Source of the DNA: UBA7672 sp963784415
Lineage (GTDB): Bacteria; Pseudomonadota; Alphaproteobacteria; Caulobacterales; Hyphomonadaceae
Assembly (NCBI GenBank): GCA_963784415.1
Contig: CAWARK010000014.1
Coordinates: 868,001 to 932,000, forward strand
Direction of reading: 5' to 3'
Length of the DNA stretch: 64,000 bases
Positions 55,692 to 64,000 of this stretch are shown here, piece after piece. A program made the position numbers and the translations under genes. Position 1 is the first letter of the stretch; each line of letters opens with the position of its first letter. The notes beneath the pieces were generated by a model. The model was given only the letters and a program-made list of their open reading frames with translations. It was not told the origin of the DNA and did no database searches.

Positions 55692-56697
55692 GGCTGGCTC
55701 GCTTCAGCGCTTCGAGCGCCGCCAGCGCCTTGCCGCTTGAGATGGACTGGCGTGCTTTCGCGATGCCTTCGAGCAGCGTCTCGGCGTGGCCAGCAACAAG
55801 GATCGTCGCGCCCGCATTTACCGCGACCAGATCGGCGAACGGCCCAGCTTCCCCACCGAGGAGGCGCGTCATCGACGCCGCATTTTCCGCGACTGTCCCG
55901 CCGCGAAGATCGTCCAGCCGTGTGCGCGGCACGCCCATGCGCTCTGGCGTGAGATCAGCCATGCGCACCGCGCCGTCCTTGATCTCGGCGACCAGCGTTG
56001 TGCCCGTCGTCGAGATTTCGTCCATTCCGTCGAGGCCGTGCACGACCATGCCGCGCTCCGCCCCGAGCGAGAGCATCGCCTTAGCGACCGGCTCAACCCA
56101 TTCGGGCGCGAACACGCCCATCACCTGACGCTTGACGCCAGCCGGATTGGCTAGCGGCCCCAGCATGTTGAAGATCGTGCGGATGCCCAGCGCCTGCCGT
56201 ACCGGCGCGACGAACTTCATCGCGGTGTGGTGCTGCTGCGCGAACATGAAGGCGACGCCCGCATCGCGGAAGCACGCCTCGATCTGCGCTTCGGTCGGCG
56301 ACAGGTTCACGCCCAGCGCCTCGAGCACATCGGCCGATCCGGCGCGGCTCTTGGAGCGATTGCCGTGCTTGGCCACGACCACACCGGCGCCGGCGACGAC
56401 GAAGGCGGCCGTCGTCGATGTGTTGAGCGACGTCCAGGTCAGCCCGCCTGTACCGCATGTATCGATTGCGCCCTCAGGCGCTTTCGACGCCCGCATGTTG
56501 GCGCGCATCACGCGCACGCCGGCGACGATATCGTCCACGGTTTCGCCGCGCGTCCGCAGGCCCATCAGGAAGGCTGCAATCAGCGCCGGTTCGGCTTCGC
56601 CCACGAGAATTGCCTGAAACGCCGAAGCGATCTCGTCGGGCGCGGGGCGGTCCCCGGCGGCGAGTTTGGCGACTGCGTTGCGGACAGCTTCGCTCAC
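55684..56697 (-). CDS. trpD: Anthranilate phosphoribosyltransferase
   Basis: A 337-residue enzyme that transfers phosphoribose from PRPP to anthranilate. The PRPP loop DTCGTGG (residues 80-85), NTSTTAAFV, KHGNRS and FNMLGPLANPAG are intact. GTG 56697 is chosen. It overlaps the trpG stop in a GTGA junction, and text upstream in the same frame is only the shadow of trpG. It is not fused to trpG. Confidence 0.97.
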   Translation of the reverse strand: MSEAVRNAVAKLAAGDRPAPDEIASAFQAILVGEAEPALIAAFLMGLRTRGETVDDIVAGVRVMRANMRASKAPEGAIDTCGTGGLTWTSLNTSTTAAFVVAGAGVVVAKHGNRSKSRAGSADVLEALGVNLSPTEAQIEACFRDAGVAFMFAQQHHTAMKFVAPVRQALGIRTIFNMLGPLANPAGVKRQVMGVFAPEWVEPVAKAMLSLGAERGMVVHGLDGMDEISTTGTTLVAEIKDGAVRMADLTPERMGVPRTRLDDLRGGTVAENAASMTRLLGGEAGPFADLVAVNAGATILVAGHAETLLEGIAKARQSISSGKALAALEALKRASHA

Positions 56698-57293
56698 TTC
56701 AGTCCAGCCCGCTTCAGGAAGTTCGCCAGCATCACCTTGCCGAACTGCGAGCCGATGGATTCCGGGTGGAACTGCACGCCGTAGACCGGGCGCGTGGCGT
56801 GGCTCACCGCCATCACTTCGCCATCGGCTGTCTCGGCATCGACGGTCAGTACGTTGGGCATGCCGTTCCGGCGAATGGCGAGCGAGTGATAGCGCACGGC
56901 GTCGAAATGTTCGGGCACGCCCGCGAACAGATCGCCGCCGAGGACCTTCACGTCCCAGACCTTGCCGTGCACGATATCGCGCGCGCCTTCGACAATGCCG
57001 CCCATCGCCTGGCCGATGGCCTGGTGACCGAGGCACACGCCAAGGATCGGCAGGTCATCGGGCGCCGCATTGATCAGCTCCAGACAGATGCCCGCCTCGT
57101 TCGGCGTGCAGGGGCCCGGCGACAGCACGATGGCATCGGCGCCCTTCGCGAGCGCCTCCTTCACAGTGAGTGCATCGTTACGAACGACTTCGACTTCGAC
57201 GTCCGGCGAGACGTCCTGCAGGTAGTGAACGAGATTGTACGTGAACGAATCGTAGTTATCGACGAGCAGAACCTTGAAGGGGGAGGACGGCAT
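56694..57293 (-). CDS. trpG: Anthranilate synthase component II (glutamine amidotransferase)
   Basis: A 199-residue class I glutaminase that feeds ammonia to TrpE. The catalytic triad is visible: Cys87 (GVCLGHQAIG), His176 and Glu178 (FHPES). The ATG touches the trpE stop. A role shared with folate synthesis (PabA) is possible because no pabA is in view. Confidence 0.96.
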   Translation of the reverse strand: MPSSPFKVLLVDNYDSFTYNLVHYLQDVSPDVEVEVVRNDALTVKEALAKGADAIVLSPGPCTPNEAGICLELINAAPDDLPILGVCLGHQAIGQAMGGIVEGARDIVHGKVWDVKVLGGDLFAGVPEHFDAVRYHSLAIRRNGMPNVLTVDAETADGEVMAVSHATRPVYGVQFHPESIGSQFGKVMLANFLKRAGLK

Positions 57294-58729
57294 CAGCGGT
57301 TCCCCCGATCATAGCGCGCGGACTCTTCAGCAGCGCGGAACAGGGCGCTCGCCTTGTGTACCGTCTCCATGAACTCGCTTTCGGGGTTCGAGTCGAACAC
57401 GACCCCGCCGCCCGCCTGCACGTGGATCTTGCCGCCGGCGAACACCGCCGTGCGCAGAGCGATACACGTATCCATGTCGCCGCCCGCGCCAAAATAGCCG
57501 ACGCTGCCGGCATAGACGCCCCGCGCATGCGGTTCGAGTTCGGTGATGATTTCCATCGCGCGGATCTTTGGCGCGCCGGATGTCGTACCAGCGGGAAAGC
57601 CAGCGGCCAGCGCCGCGACCATGTCCACGCCTTCTTTCAGCTTCCCCTGCACGTTGGAGACAATGTGCATCACATGGCTGTAGCGTTCGACCTTGAAGCT
57701 CTCGGTCACCTCGACCGTGCCGCGCGCCGCGACCCGGCCGACATCGTTGCGGCCAAGGTCGAGCAACATCAGGTGCTCTGCGCGTTCCTTCGGATCAGCC
57801 AGCAGCTTCTGTTCATTCGCGAGGTCCGCTTCGGGCGTCGCGCCGCGCGGCAGCGTTCCGGCGATCGGGCGGACAGTGACCACGCCATTCCGGACACGGA
57901 CGAGAATTTCCGGGCTTGATCCCGAAATCTGGAAGTCGCCAAAATTCACGTAGAACATGAAGGGCGAGGGGTTCAGGCGGCGCAGCGCGCGGTAGAATGC
58001 GAATGGCGAGCGCGCGAACGGCGCTGAAAAACGCTGGCTCGGCACGACCTGGAAAATGTCGCCGGCGTGGATGTAAGACTTCGCCTTCTCGACCATGTCG
58101 AGATAGCGCGCCTTGGTGGTGTTGGAGACGAATTCGATCTTCTCCACCGGTGCTTCGCTCGGCCGCGAAGGCGGCATCGGCTGGTCGAGGAATGCTTCAA
58201 TCTGGTCGATCAATGCATTGGCGGTAGCGGCGTCCTTCCGCGCGGGGGCGGCTAGAATGATCTCCTGCTTCACGCCGTCGAAGATCAGTACGACGCCAGG
58301 ACGCATCAGCATGGCTTCGGGCACGCCGTTCGGATCAGGCTTCGGCTCCGGCAATTTCTCGACATGGCGCACCATGTCGTAGCCGAGATAGCCGAACGCG
58401 CCGGCCGCCATCGGGGGCAGACCATCCATGCCATCGACCTTGCAGTCCGCAATGAAGCCGCGCAGCGAGCCCATCACGTCGGCCGATGTCGACAACACTT
58501 CCCTGAAGTCCGACGTCAGCGACGTCTCAGCCTTGCCGTTCCGCACGCGCCACCACAGATCGGGCGCCGTTCCGATAAAGCTGTAGCGGCCGCGCGTTTC
58601 ACCGCCGACCACGCTTTCGAAAAGCACGAGCCCGGTCGACATCGGGTTCAGTTTCAGCATCGCTGAAACAGGTGACTCCGTGTCGTCGACCCGTCGCCTT
58701 ACAATCAGGGACGGCGGTCGCGTCGTCAT
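57293..58729 (-). CDS. trpE: Anthranilate synthase component I
   Basis: A 478-residue chorismate-binding enzyme making anthranilate with TrpG. IFQVVPSQRFSAPF, the PIAGTLPRG motif, LMLLDLGRNDVGRV and GTTSGAPKIRAMEII are intact. It lacks roughly 25 N-terminal residues found in many homologues (the region before ETPVSAMLKL), where part of the feedback tryptophan site lies. ATG overlaps the ppiD stop by four bases, which supports this start. No leader peptide or attenuator precedes it. Confidence 0.96.
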   Translation of the reverse strand: MTTRPPSLIVRRRVDDTESPVSAMLKLNPMSTGLVLFESVVGGETRGRYSFIGTAPDLWWRVRNGKAETSLTSDFREVLSTSADVMGSLRGFIADCKVDGMDGLPPMAAGAFGYLGYDMVRHVEKLPEPKPDPNGVPEAMLMRPGVVLIFDGVKQEIILAAPARKDAATANALIDQIEAFLDQPMPPSRPSEAPVEKIEFVSNTTKARYLDMVEKAKSYIHAGDIFQVVPSQRFSAPFARSPFAFYRALRRLNPSPFMFYVNFGDFQISGSSPEILVRVRNGVVTVRPIAGTLPRGATPEADLANEQKLLADPKERAEHLMLLDLGRNDVGRVAARGTVEVTESFKVERYSHVMHIVSNVQGKLKEGVDMVAALAAGFPAGTTSGAPKIRAMEIITELEPHARGVYAGSVGYFGAGGDMDTCIALRTAVFAGGKIHVQAGGGVVFDSNPESEFMETVHKASALFRAAEESARYDRGNR

Positions 58730-60633
58730 TTGGGCGCGCTGTCCCCGACCAGCCCGGTGAGATACTTCTGCACGGCCGCGTCATCGCGCTTGTAATCGAC
58801 CTCGGCGCGCAGGCCGCGAACGAACACCTCGTTGAGGTCCTGCAGCAGCGATTGGCTCACCTGGTCTCCCAGCTGTCCTTTCATCATCGCTGCAACTTCC
58901 GGCTTCACGGCTTCAACCTTGTCGACGCGGGCGACCCACGGATTGTTTTGACGGTCACGTACAACGGCGATTTCGCTGGGCTTCAGCGCGAAAGCGGCAG
59001 ACACGACCGCGGGATCGATCGGCGGATTGCCACCGCGCACCGCGGTCAGCGGCGGCAGCACGGTCAGCTTCGACGTAGCCGCAGCCTTGTCGAAAGCCAT
59101 GCCGGCCTGCACGGCCGTCACCATGTCGTTGGCGGCCTTGTCGCGCGCCGCGACGACTTTCTCGGTCATGTAAGCGAGCTTCACGTCGGCCTTCACGTCG
59201 GCAAACGCGAGTGTGTACGGCGCCACGATCTCATCGAGGCGGAACATCGAGCGGACATTGTCGCCTTCGAACACGTTAGTCATGTCGCCTGCTGACAAGG
59301 TGAACAGCTGACGCATCGCGTCCTCGTTCTTCACCATGATCTCAGCCTGGTCGCCAAATATCGTGCGCGCCTGATTGTTGATCGGCGCCAGCGAGATTAC
59401 CGGAATACCGAACTGCTTGCCGATGTCTTCCAGCGGCTGGCCGCCCGCAGCATCACGGAACGGTTCTGCGGACTGTTCGAATAGGCCCGCAGCGTCGTTA
59501 AACGTCACATCGCGACGCACTTTGTCGGCGATCTGCTCATACGGTGTCGCCACACCCGGCGTGATCGTCTGCACCATCACGGCGCGCCACGGCTCGTCTT
59601 CCTTCATGCGGATCGGCGCGTTGTGAACCTTGCCCACCGCCATCCCGAAGATGAAGTTGCGATACTCCTCGCTGGTTAGGTCCGCCGGCTTCACCGTCGT
59701 TTCTTTACGCGTCAGGCCCGGCGCCTTCGCCAGCGCTTCCTCAACCGAGATGCCCTGCTGCGTCAGGTCGACAAAAGCCTGCACCGTGTTGCGGTTCTCG
59801 GACTGGAATTCGACCACCACGCGCGTTTCCGGCGTGGAATAGTCCTTGATGCGCTTCTGGTATTCGGCGCGCACTTGCTCGTCAGTCATCTTCACCTGAT
59901 CGAGAAAATCGTCGGGCGAATACGTGAGAACAGAAATACGCCGCCGCTCGGGTTGCAGGAACCTGGCTTTGTGGTCGTCATACCATTTCTGCAGCTCGGC
60001 TTCCGTCGGCTCCGCCGGAGAAGCAGCAGTCGAGGCGTTCACCTGCGCGAGGCTGAATGTCCGGCTTTCACCGAGATAGTTGATCCACGGCTGTGACAGG
60101 ATCGAGGGAACTTCCAGCGCAGCGCCGGCCGCTTCCCGGATATAGTCCTGGGTCAGGAAGTCCCGGATGAACTGTTCGAACTCGCGCGGTGACTGACGGC
60201 GTTGCGCCGCCTGATACAGCAGCGCATCGCGGCTCAGCTTGCCGAACTCGTCGACGAGCAGCTTGTTGCGCTCAAGATAGGGCTTCAGCGAAGCGGCGCT
60301 CGCCTGCACGCCGGTCTTGTCGGCATAGGCGAGCAGAGTGTTCCGGATCTCGATGTCCTGGATGATGCCCTCGACACGGCCTTCGCGTGCAGCGTCAGCG
60401 GGCGACATGTTGCGCTGCTCGCTCTGGCGCACTTCATCGATCAGCCGCTGCGTATCGCGCTCGACGTCCGTGACGCGGACCTCGCGGCCCCCGATCCTGC
60501 TCAGCACGTCGCTGCTCAGTGGGGCGTTGCGCAACGAATCCGGAATGAACATCGCAAGGCCGAATGCCAGCGGAATCAGAAGCAGGGCTGCAGCCCACTT
60601 CGACTTAGCGAACTTCCGCATTCCATCGATCAC
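58726..60633 (-). CDS. ppiD: Peptidyl-prolyl cis-trans isomerase PpiD (SurA_N-type)
   Basis: A 635-residue periplasmic chaperone anchored by one N-terminal helix (WAAALLLIPLAFGLAMFIP). A SurA-like N-terminal domain, a parvulin-type region (about 255-390) and a C-terminal helical region follow. It helps proteins leaving the Sec translocon to fold. It is coupled to trpE by an ATGA overlap and is divergent from tpiA, a conserved alphaproteobacterial order. Confidence 0.92.
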   Translation of the reverse strand: MIDGMRKFAKSKWAAALLLIPLAFGLAMFIPDSLRNAPLSSDVLSRIGGREVRVTDVERDTQRLIDEVRQSEQRNMSPADAAREGRVEGIIQDIEIRNTLLAYADKTGVQASAASLKPYLERNKLLVDEFGKLSRDALLYQAAQRRQSPREFEQFIRDFLTQDYIREAAGAALEVPSILSQPWINYLGESRTFSLAQVNASTAASPAEPTEAELQKWYDDHKARFLQPERRRISVLTYSPDDFLDQVKMTDEQVRAEYQKRIKDYSTPETRVVVEFQSENRNTVQAFVDLTQQGISVEEALAKAPGLTRKETTVKPADLTSEEYRNFIFGMAVGKVHNAPIRMKEDEPWRAVMVQTITPGVATPYEQIADKVRRDVTFNDAAGLFEQSAEPFRDAAGGQPLEDIGKQFGIPVISLAPINNQARTIFGDQAEIMVKNEDAMRQLFTLSAGDMTNVFEGDNVRSMFRLDEIVAPYTLAFADVKADVKLAYMTEKVVAARDKAANDMVTAVQAGMAFDKAAATSKLTVLPPLTAVRGGNPPIDPAVVSAAFALKPSEIAVVRDRQNNPWVARVDKVEAVKPEVAAMMKGQLGDQVSQSLLQDLNEVFVRGLRAEVDYKRDDAAVQKYLTGLVGDSAPK

Positions 60634-60821
60634 GCGGAGCGACTCCTCAAACTAGGCGGGGCCGGGGTCCGGTTGTCCGCTGGAAGACGGCTTGCTAAAG
60701 CATTTTGCGGCGGAGGGGAAACCGGTTCGCCACAGGAAAATGCATCATTGCGGCATCCAGACCGGTCCGGGCCTGACACCCGGCTTCCGAGCGTATTGGG
60801 GCCTGTTTGGACAGAAGCAGC

Positions 60822-61571
60822 ATGACCGAACGCAGGAAGCTGGTTGCCGGCAACTGGAAAATGAACGGTCTGCGGGCCGCCCTGACCGAGGTTCGCGCAA
60901 TGGTGCAGGGCGCCGCGGCCATTGCCGGGGTGGACCTGGTCGTCTGCCCGCCCGCTACGCTCGCCTCGTTGGTGGGGGAGATCCTGACGGGCTCGCCCAT
61001 CGGTCTTGGCGGCCAGGACTGCCATCCCGGGGCCTCCGGCGCGTTTACCGGCGACATCAGCGCCGAGATGTGGGCCGATCTGGGCGCCCATTACGTCATT
61101 GTCGGTCATTCCGAACGCCGCGCCATACATGGCGAAACCGATGCAATCGTAGCCGCCAAGGCCTCCGCGGCCTTCCGAGCAGGTCTCACCCCCATCATCT
61201 GCGCAGGCGAAAGCCTTGCCGAGCGCGATTCTGGCCGAACCCTCGAGGTCGTCCGGACACAATTGGCGGGGTCGGTCCCCGACGCGGCAGGCGCGATGCG
61301 GACGGTGATCGCCTATGAGCCGGTCTGGGCTATCGGCACGGGTCGTACCCCCACGCTCGCCCAGGTCGCCGAGGTCCACCAGGCGATGATCACAGTCCTG
61401 ACCGAGCGGTTCGGGGCTGCCGGAGCCGCGATCCCTCTTCTTTATGGCGGCTCGGTAAAGCCCGAAAATGCCGCAGAACTCATGCAAACGGCGGGTGTGG
61501 ACGGCGCGCTGGTCGGCGGCGCCAGCCTCAAGGCCGCGGATTTTCTGCGGATTGCAGCCGCCTGTGCGTGA
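60822..61571 (+). CDS. tpiA: Triosephosphate isomerase
   Basis: A 249-residue glycolytic enzyme. Catalytic residues are Lys13 (AGNWKMNG), His96 (IVGHSERR) and Glu166 (AYEPVWAIGTG), and the phosphate loops YGGSVKPENA and GALVGGASL are present. ATG 60822 is preferred. An upstream TTG at 60807 would add five residues. Confidence 0.97.
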   Translation: MTERRKLVAGNWKMNGLRAALTEVRAMVQGAAAIAGVDLVVCPPATLASLVGEILTGSPIGLGGQDCHPGASGAFTGDISAEMWADLGAHYVIVGHSERRAIHGETDAIVAAKASAAFRAGLTPIICAGESLAERDSGRTLEVVRTQLAGSVPDAAGAMRTVIAYEPVWAIGTGRTPTLAQVAEVHQAMITVLTERFGAAGAAIPLLYGGSVKPENAAELMQTAGVDGALVGGASLKAADFLRIAAACA

Positions 61572-61693
61572 CCAACTACCCCCCGCACTTGGGTGAGTGC
61601 AGGGTGCGTACTTACATGAAAAGGCGCTTGGGGGCTTGGCCGCACCCCGGCGACGTGCTTTGACGCGGTCCAAATCGTTACCGGCGGCCCTGC

Positions 61694-62251
61694 ATGCAAA
61701 ACGTCCTGCTGACCATCCATCTGATCGCGTGCCTCGCGCTGGTCATCGCCGTGATGCTGCAACGCTCCGAAGGCGGCGCGCTCGGCATGAGCGGCGGCGG
61801 CACGGGCGGCCTGATTTCCGGTCGTGGCGCGGCGGGCGTGCTCGTCCGCACCACCATGATCCTGGCCGGTGTCTTCTTTGTCACCTCGGTGGTGATGACC
61901 CGCCTCAATAACAACAGCAGCAGCGAGCCGAGCCTGCTGGAGCGTCAGACCAACGAAACAACCGATCCGTTCGATACGCTGACACAGAAGCCCGCCACGA
62001 CCACGCCTGATGCGCTTGGGGGCGTAACCGTTCCGGCCCCGGCGACTCCAGCCGAAGCCACGGCCCCGGCTGGCGCGACACCGGCGCCTGCGCCAGTGAC
62101 CACGCCAGACCCGCTCGCGCCGAAAACGACCCCGGCGGCGCCTACCGCGACGCCCCCTGCAGCAACGGCTCCGGTTACGCCGGCGCCTGCGACAACTGCG
62201 CCCACCGCACCGGCCAAGCCGCCGGAAAACGGTGGATCGCCGACGCCGTAG
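61694..62251 (+). CDS. secG: Preprotein translocase subunit SecG
   Basis: A 185-residue protein. Residues 1-75 are a normal two-helix SecG (LALVIAVMLQRSEGGALGM with the GGxGG loop), part of the SecYEG channel. Residues from about 85 to the end are a low-complexity tail made almost only of Ala, Pro, Thr and Gly, which more than doubles the usual length. Its place between tpiA and pyrG is conserved. Confidence 0.94.
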   Translation: MQNVLLTIHLIACLALVIAVMLQRSEGGALGMSGGGTGGLISGRGAAGVLVRTTMILAGVFFVTSVVMTRLNNNSSSEPSLLERQTNETTDPFDTLTQKPATTTPDALGGVTVPAPATPAEATAPAGATPAPAPVTTPDPLAPKTTPAAPTATPPAATAPVTPAPATTAPTAPAKPPENGGSPTP

Positions 62252-62302
62252 TCTAATCGCCTCTCGCTAGAGCGGGCCGAATCGTTAAACTGGGCATCCG
62301 TC

Positions 62303-63934
62303 ATGAAGCGTTTCATCTTCATAACGGGAGGCGTTGTGTCCTCCCTCGGGAAGGGCATTGCCTCGGCAGCGCTTGGCGCCCTGCTACAGTCGCGCGGCTA
62401 CCGCGTCCGACTGCGCAAGCTCGACCCTTATCTCAACGTCGATCCCGGCACGATGTCGCCGACCCAGCACGGCGAAGTCTTCGTCACGGATGATGGCGCC
62501 GAGACCGACCTCGACCTTGGACATTACGAACGGTTCACCGGCGTCTCCGCCCGCAAGACCGACAACACGACCACCGGCCGCATCTACAAGGCGATCCTCG
62601 AGAAAGAGCGCCGCGGCGACTATCTGGGCGCCACCATCCAGGTCATCCCGCACGTCACCGACGCCATCAAGGACTTCATCCGCTCGGACTCGGACGACGT
62701 GGACTTCGTGCTGTGCGAAGTCGGCGGCACCGTCGGCGACATTGAGGGTCTGCCGTTCTTCGAAGCCATTCGCCAGTTCAGCCAGGAGGTCGGCCGCGAG
62801 GCCAGCCTCTTCATCCACCTGACGCTGCTGCCCTACATCGCCACCGCCGGCGAGCTGAAGACCAAGCCGACGCAGCACTCTGTGAAGGAGCTGCGCTCGA
62901 TCGGCATCCAGCCCGACATTCTGCTGTGCCGTGCGCCGATGCCGATTCCGCCGGAAGAGCGACGCAAGCTGGCGCTGTTCTGCAATGTGCGCCCGGAAGC
63001 CGTTATCGAAGCGCTCGACGCCCAGCACATCTACGAAGTCCCTCTGGAGTATCACGCGCGCGGCCTCGATCGCGAAGTGCTGCGCCACTTCGGTCTCGAG
63101 AAAGACACGACGCCTGACCTCAAGCATTGGGTGCAGACGTCGCAGACGCTTCGCAACCCGGACGGCGAAGTCCGCATCGCCATCGTCGGCAAGTACGTCG
63201 CGCTGCATGACGCTTACAAATCGGTCGTGGAAGCGCTCGGCCATGGCGGCATCGCCAACAAGGTCCGCGTAAACCTCACCTGGATCCCGTCTGACCGCTA
63301 TGACGATCCCAACGCGGACCTCTCCGAACTCGATAGCGTCGATGGCGTGTTGCTTCCGGGCGGCTTCGGCGAGCGCGGCGCCATCGGCAAGATGCGCGCG
63401 GCCGGTTATGCCCGCCGCCACAAGCTACCGTGCTTCGGTATCTGCTACGGCATGCAGCTGGCGGTGATCGAAGCTGCACGCAACCTCGCCGGCATCGAGG
63501 GCGCAGGCACCACGGAATTCGGCAATCCAACTTACGCCGCTGTCGGCCTGATGTCCGAATGGGTGCAGGGCAACACGAAGGAAGTGCGCTCTGCCGATGG
63601 CGATCTTGGCGGCACCATGCGCCTCGGCGCTTTCCCGGCCGTTCTGGGCAAGGGCAGCCGCGTCGCCGACATTTACGGCTCGCAGACCATCTCCGAGCGC
63701 CACCGCCACCGCTACGAAGTGAACACCGACATCATCGCCAAGCTCGCTCCGCACGGCGTCGTCTTCTCCGGCATGTCGCCCGACGGCAAACTGCCCGAGA
63801 TCATGGAGCTGACTGACCACCCATGGTTCATCGGCGTCCAGTTCCACCCCGAACTGAAATCCCGGCCCTTCAGCCCGCATCCGTTGTTCGCCAGCTTCAT
63901 TGCGGCGGCGCGGGACAAGAGCAGGCTGGTCTAG
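62303..63934 (+). CDS. pyrG: CTP synthase
   Basis: A 543-residue enzyme that aminates UTP to CTP. The N-terminal synthetase domain begins FIFITGGVVSSLGKGI. The C-terminal glutaminase domain has Cys381 (FGICYGMQLA) and the distal FHPE. Length is normal. ATG lies about 50 bases after secG. Confidence 0.98.
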   Translation: MKRFIFITGGVVSSLGKGIASAALGALLQSRGYRVRLRKLDPYLNVDPGTMSPTQHGEVFVTDDGAETDLDLGHYERFTGVSARKTDNTTTGRIYKAILEKERRGDYLGATIQVIPHVTDAIKDFIRSDSDDVDFVLCEVGGTVGDIEGLPFFEAIRQFSQEVGREASLFIHLTLLPYIATAGELKTKPTQHSVKELRSIGIQPDILLCRAPMPIPPEERRKLALFCNVRPEAVIEALDAQHIYEVPLEYHARGLDREVLRHFGLEKDTTPDLKHWVQTSQTLRNPDGEVRIAIVGKYVALHDAYKSVVEALGHGGIANKVRVNLTWIPSDRYDDPNADLSELDSVDGVLLPGGFGERGAIGKMRAAGYARRHKLPCFGICYGMQLAVIEAARNLAGIEGAGTTEFGNPTYAAVGLMSEWVQGNTKEVRSADGDLGGTMRLGAFPAVLGKGSRVADIYGSQTISERHRHRYEVNTDIIAKLAPHGVVFSGMSPDGKLPEIMELTDHPWFIGVQFHPELKSRPFSPHPLFASFIAAARDKSRLV

Positions 63935-63945
63935 GGCCAGAAGCG

Positions 63946-64000
63946 ATGCCGGACACAGACCCTGCGCATCGCTTCGTCCCGCCGCACTGGCCCGTCGCCA
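63946..64000 (+). CDS. Possible start of the next gene, truncated by the window end
   Basis: An ATG 12 bases after pyrG, preceded by a weak purine-rich GGGCCAGAAGCG, opens 18 codons (MPDTDPAHRF...) without a stop before the window ends. Too short to assign, and it may not be a real start. Confidence 0.25.
   Translation, partial: MPDTDPAHRFVPPHWPVA

Noticed and set aside
56698..57036. N-terminal extension of trpD
   Set aside because: Arg-rich shadow of trpG. The GTG at 56697 with a GTGA overlap is the real start.
61990..62240. Tandem repeat in the secG tail
   Set aside because: Compositionally simple (GCG/CCG/ACG codons) but without a regular repeat unit.

Overview
The window is a GC-rich chromosomal segment of an alphaproteobacterium. 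The evidence is the complete nuoABCDEFGHIJKLMN cluster running into birA-coaX-rnj-mce-DUF1467-proS-lolCE-lolD-dnaE, followed by rpsB-tsf-pyrH-frr-uppS-cdsA-dxr-rseP-bamA-skp-lpxD-lpxA-lpxI-lpxB, then gltA-gltX, comEC, lexA and trpCDGE-ppiD opposite tpiA-secG-pyrG. LpxI, a short ProRS without an editing insert, DUF1467 and a GTTC-N7-GTTC SOS box all agree with that class. The order and the low-complexity SecG tail would suit the Caulobacterales/Hyphomonadaceae side, but I cannot fix the genus from sequence alone.

Layout. 1-4.9 kb: 3' end of a CaiB/BaiF CoA-transferase, a gap with a terminator and possible structured RNA, an M1 metallopeptidase with a DUF6702 partner, a lone GspN-like protein and tRNA-Asp(GTC). 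5.5-20.1 kb: the 14-gene complex I operon. NuoH carries a two-loop EF-hand-like tail, and NuoL is broken by a single-base frameshift. 20.1-31.7 kb: cofactor, RNA-decay, lipoprotein-export and replication genes, ending in a SMI1/KNR4-like protein. 31.8-46.2 kb: translation elongation, UMP kinase, isoprenoid and phospholipid synthesis, envelope proteolysis, outer-membrane assembly and lipid A synthesis. lpxA has a second single-base frameshift, and fabZ is absent from its usual place between lpxD and lpxA. 46.3-47.6 kb: a complete IS30-family element with 27-bp imperfect inverted repeats. 47.7-64 kb: a periplasmic beta-lactamase-fold serine hydrolase, gltA and gltX on the minus strand, comEC, self-regulated lexA, the trp genes coupled to ppiD, then tpiA, secG and pyrG.

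Most of the window is ordinary core genome, and I see no defence island, CRISPR array, prophage or biosynthetic cluster. The best leads are the calcium-binding-like tail on NuoH, the two frameshifts at similar sequences (ATCTGKGG) in otherwise intact core genes, several RNA hairpins that could regulate expression (rpsB-tsf, tsf-pyrH, upstream of the serine hydrolase, upstream of the M1 peptidase), the C9-A-C8 tract in skp, and the SMI1/KNR4-like protein between dnaE and rpsB. Both frameshifts may be sequencing errors and should be checked first.
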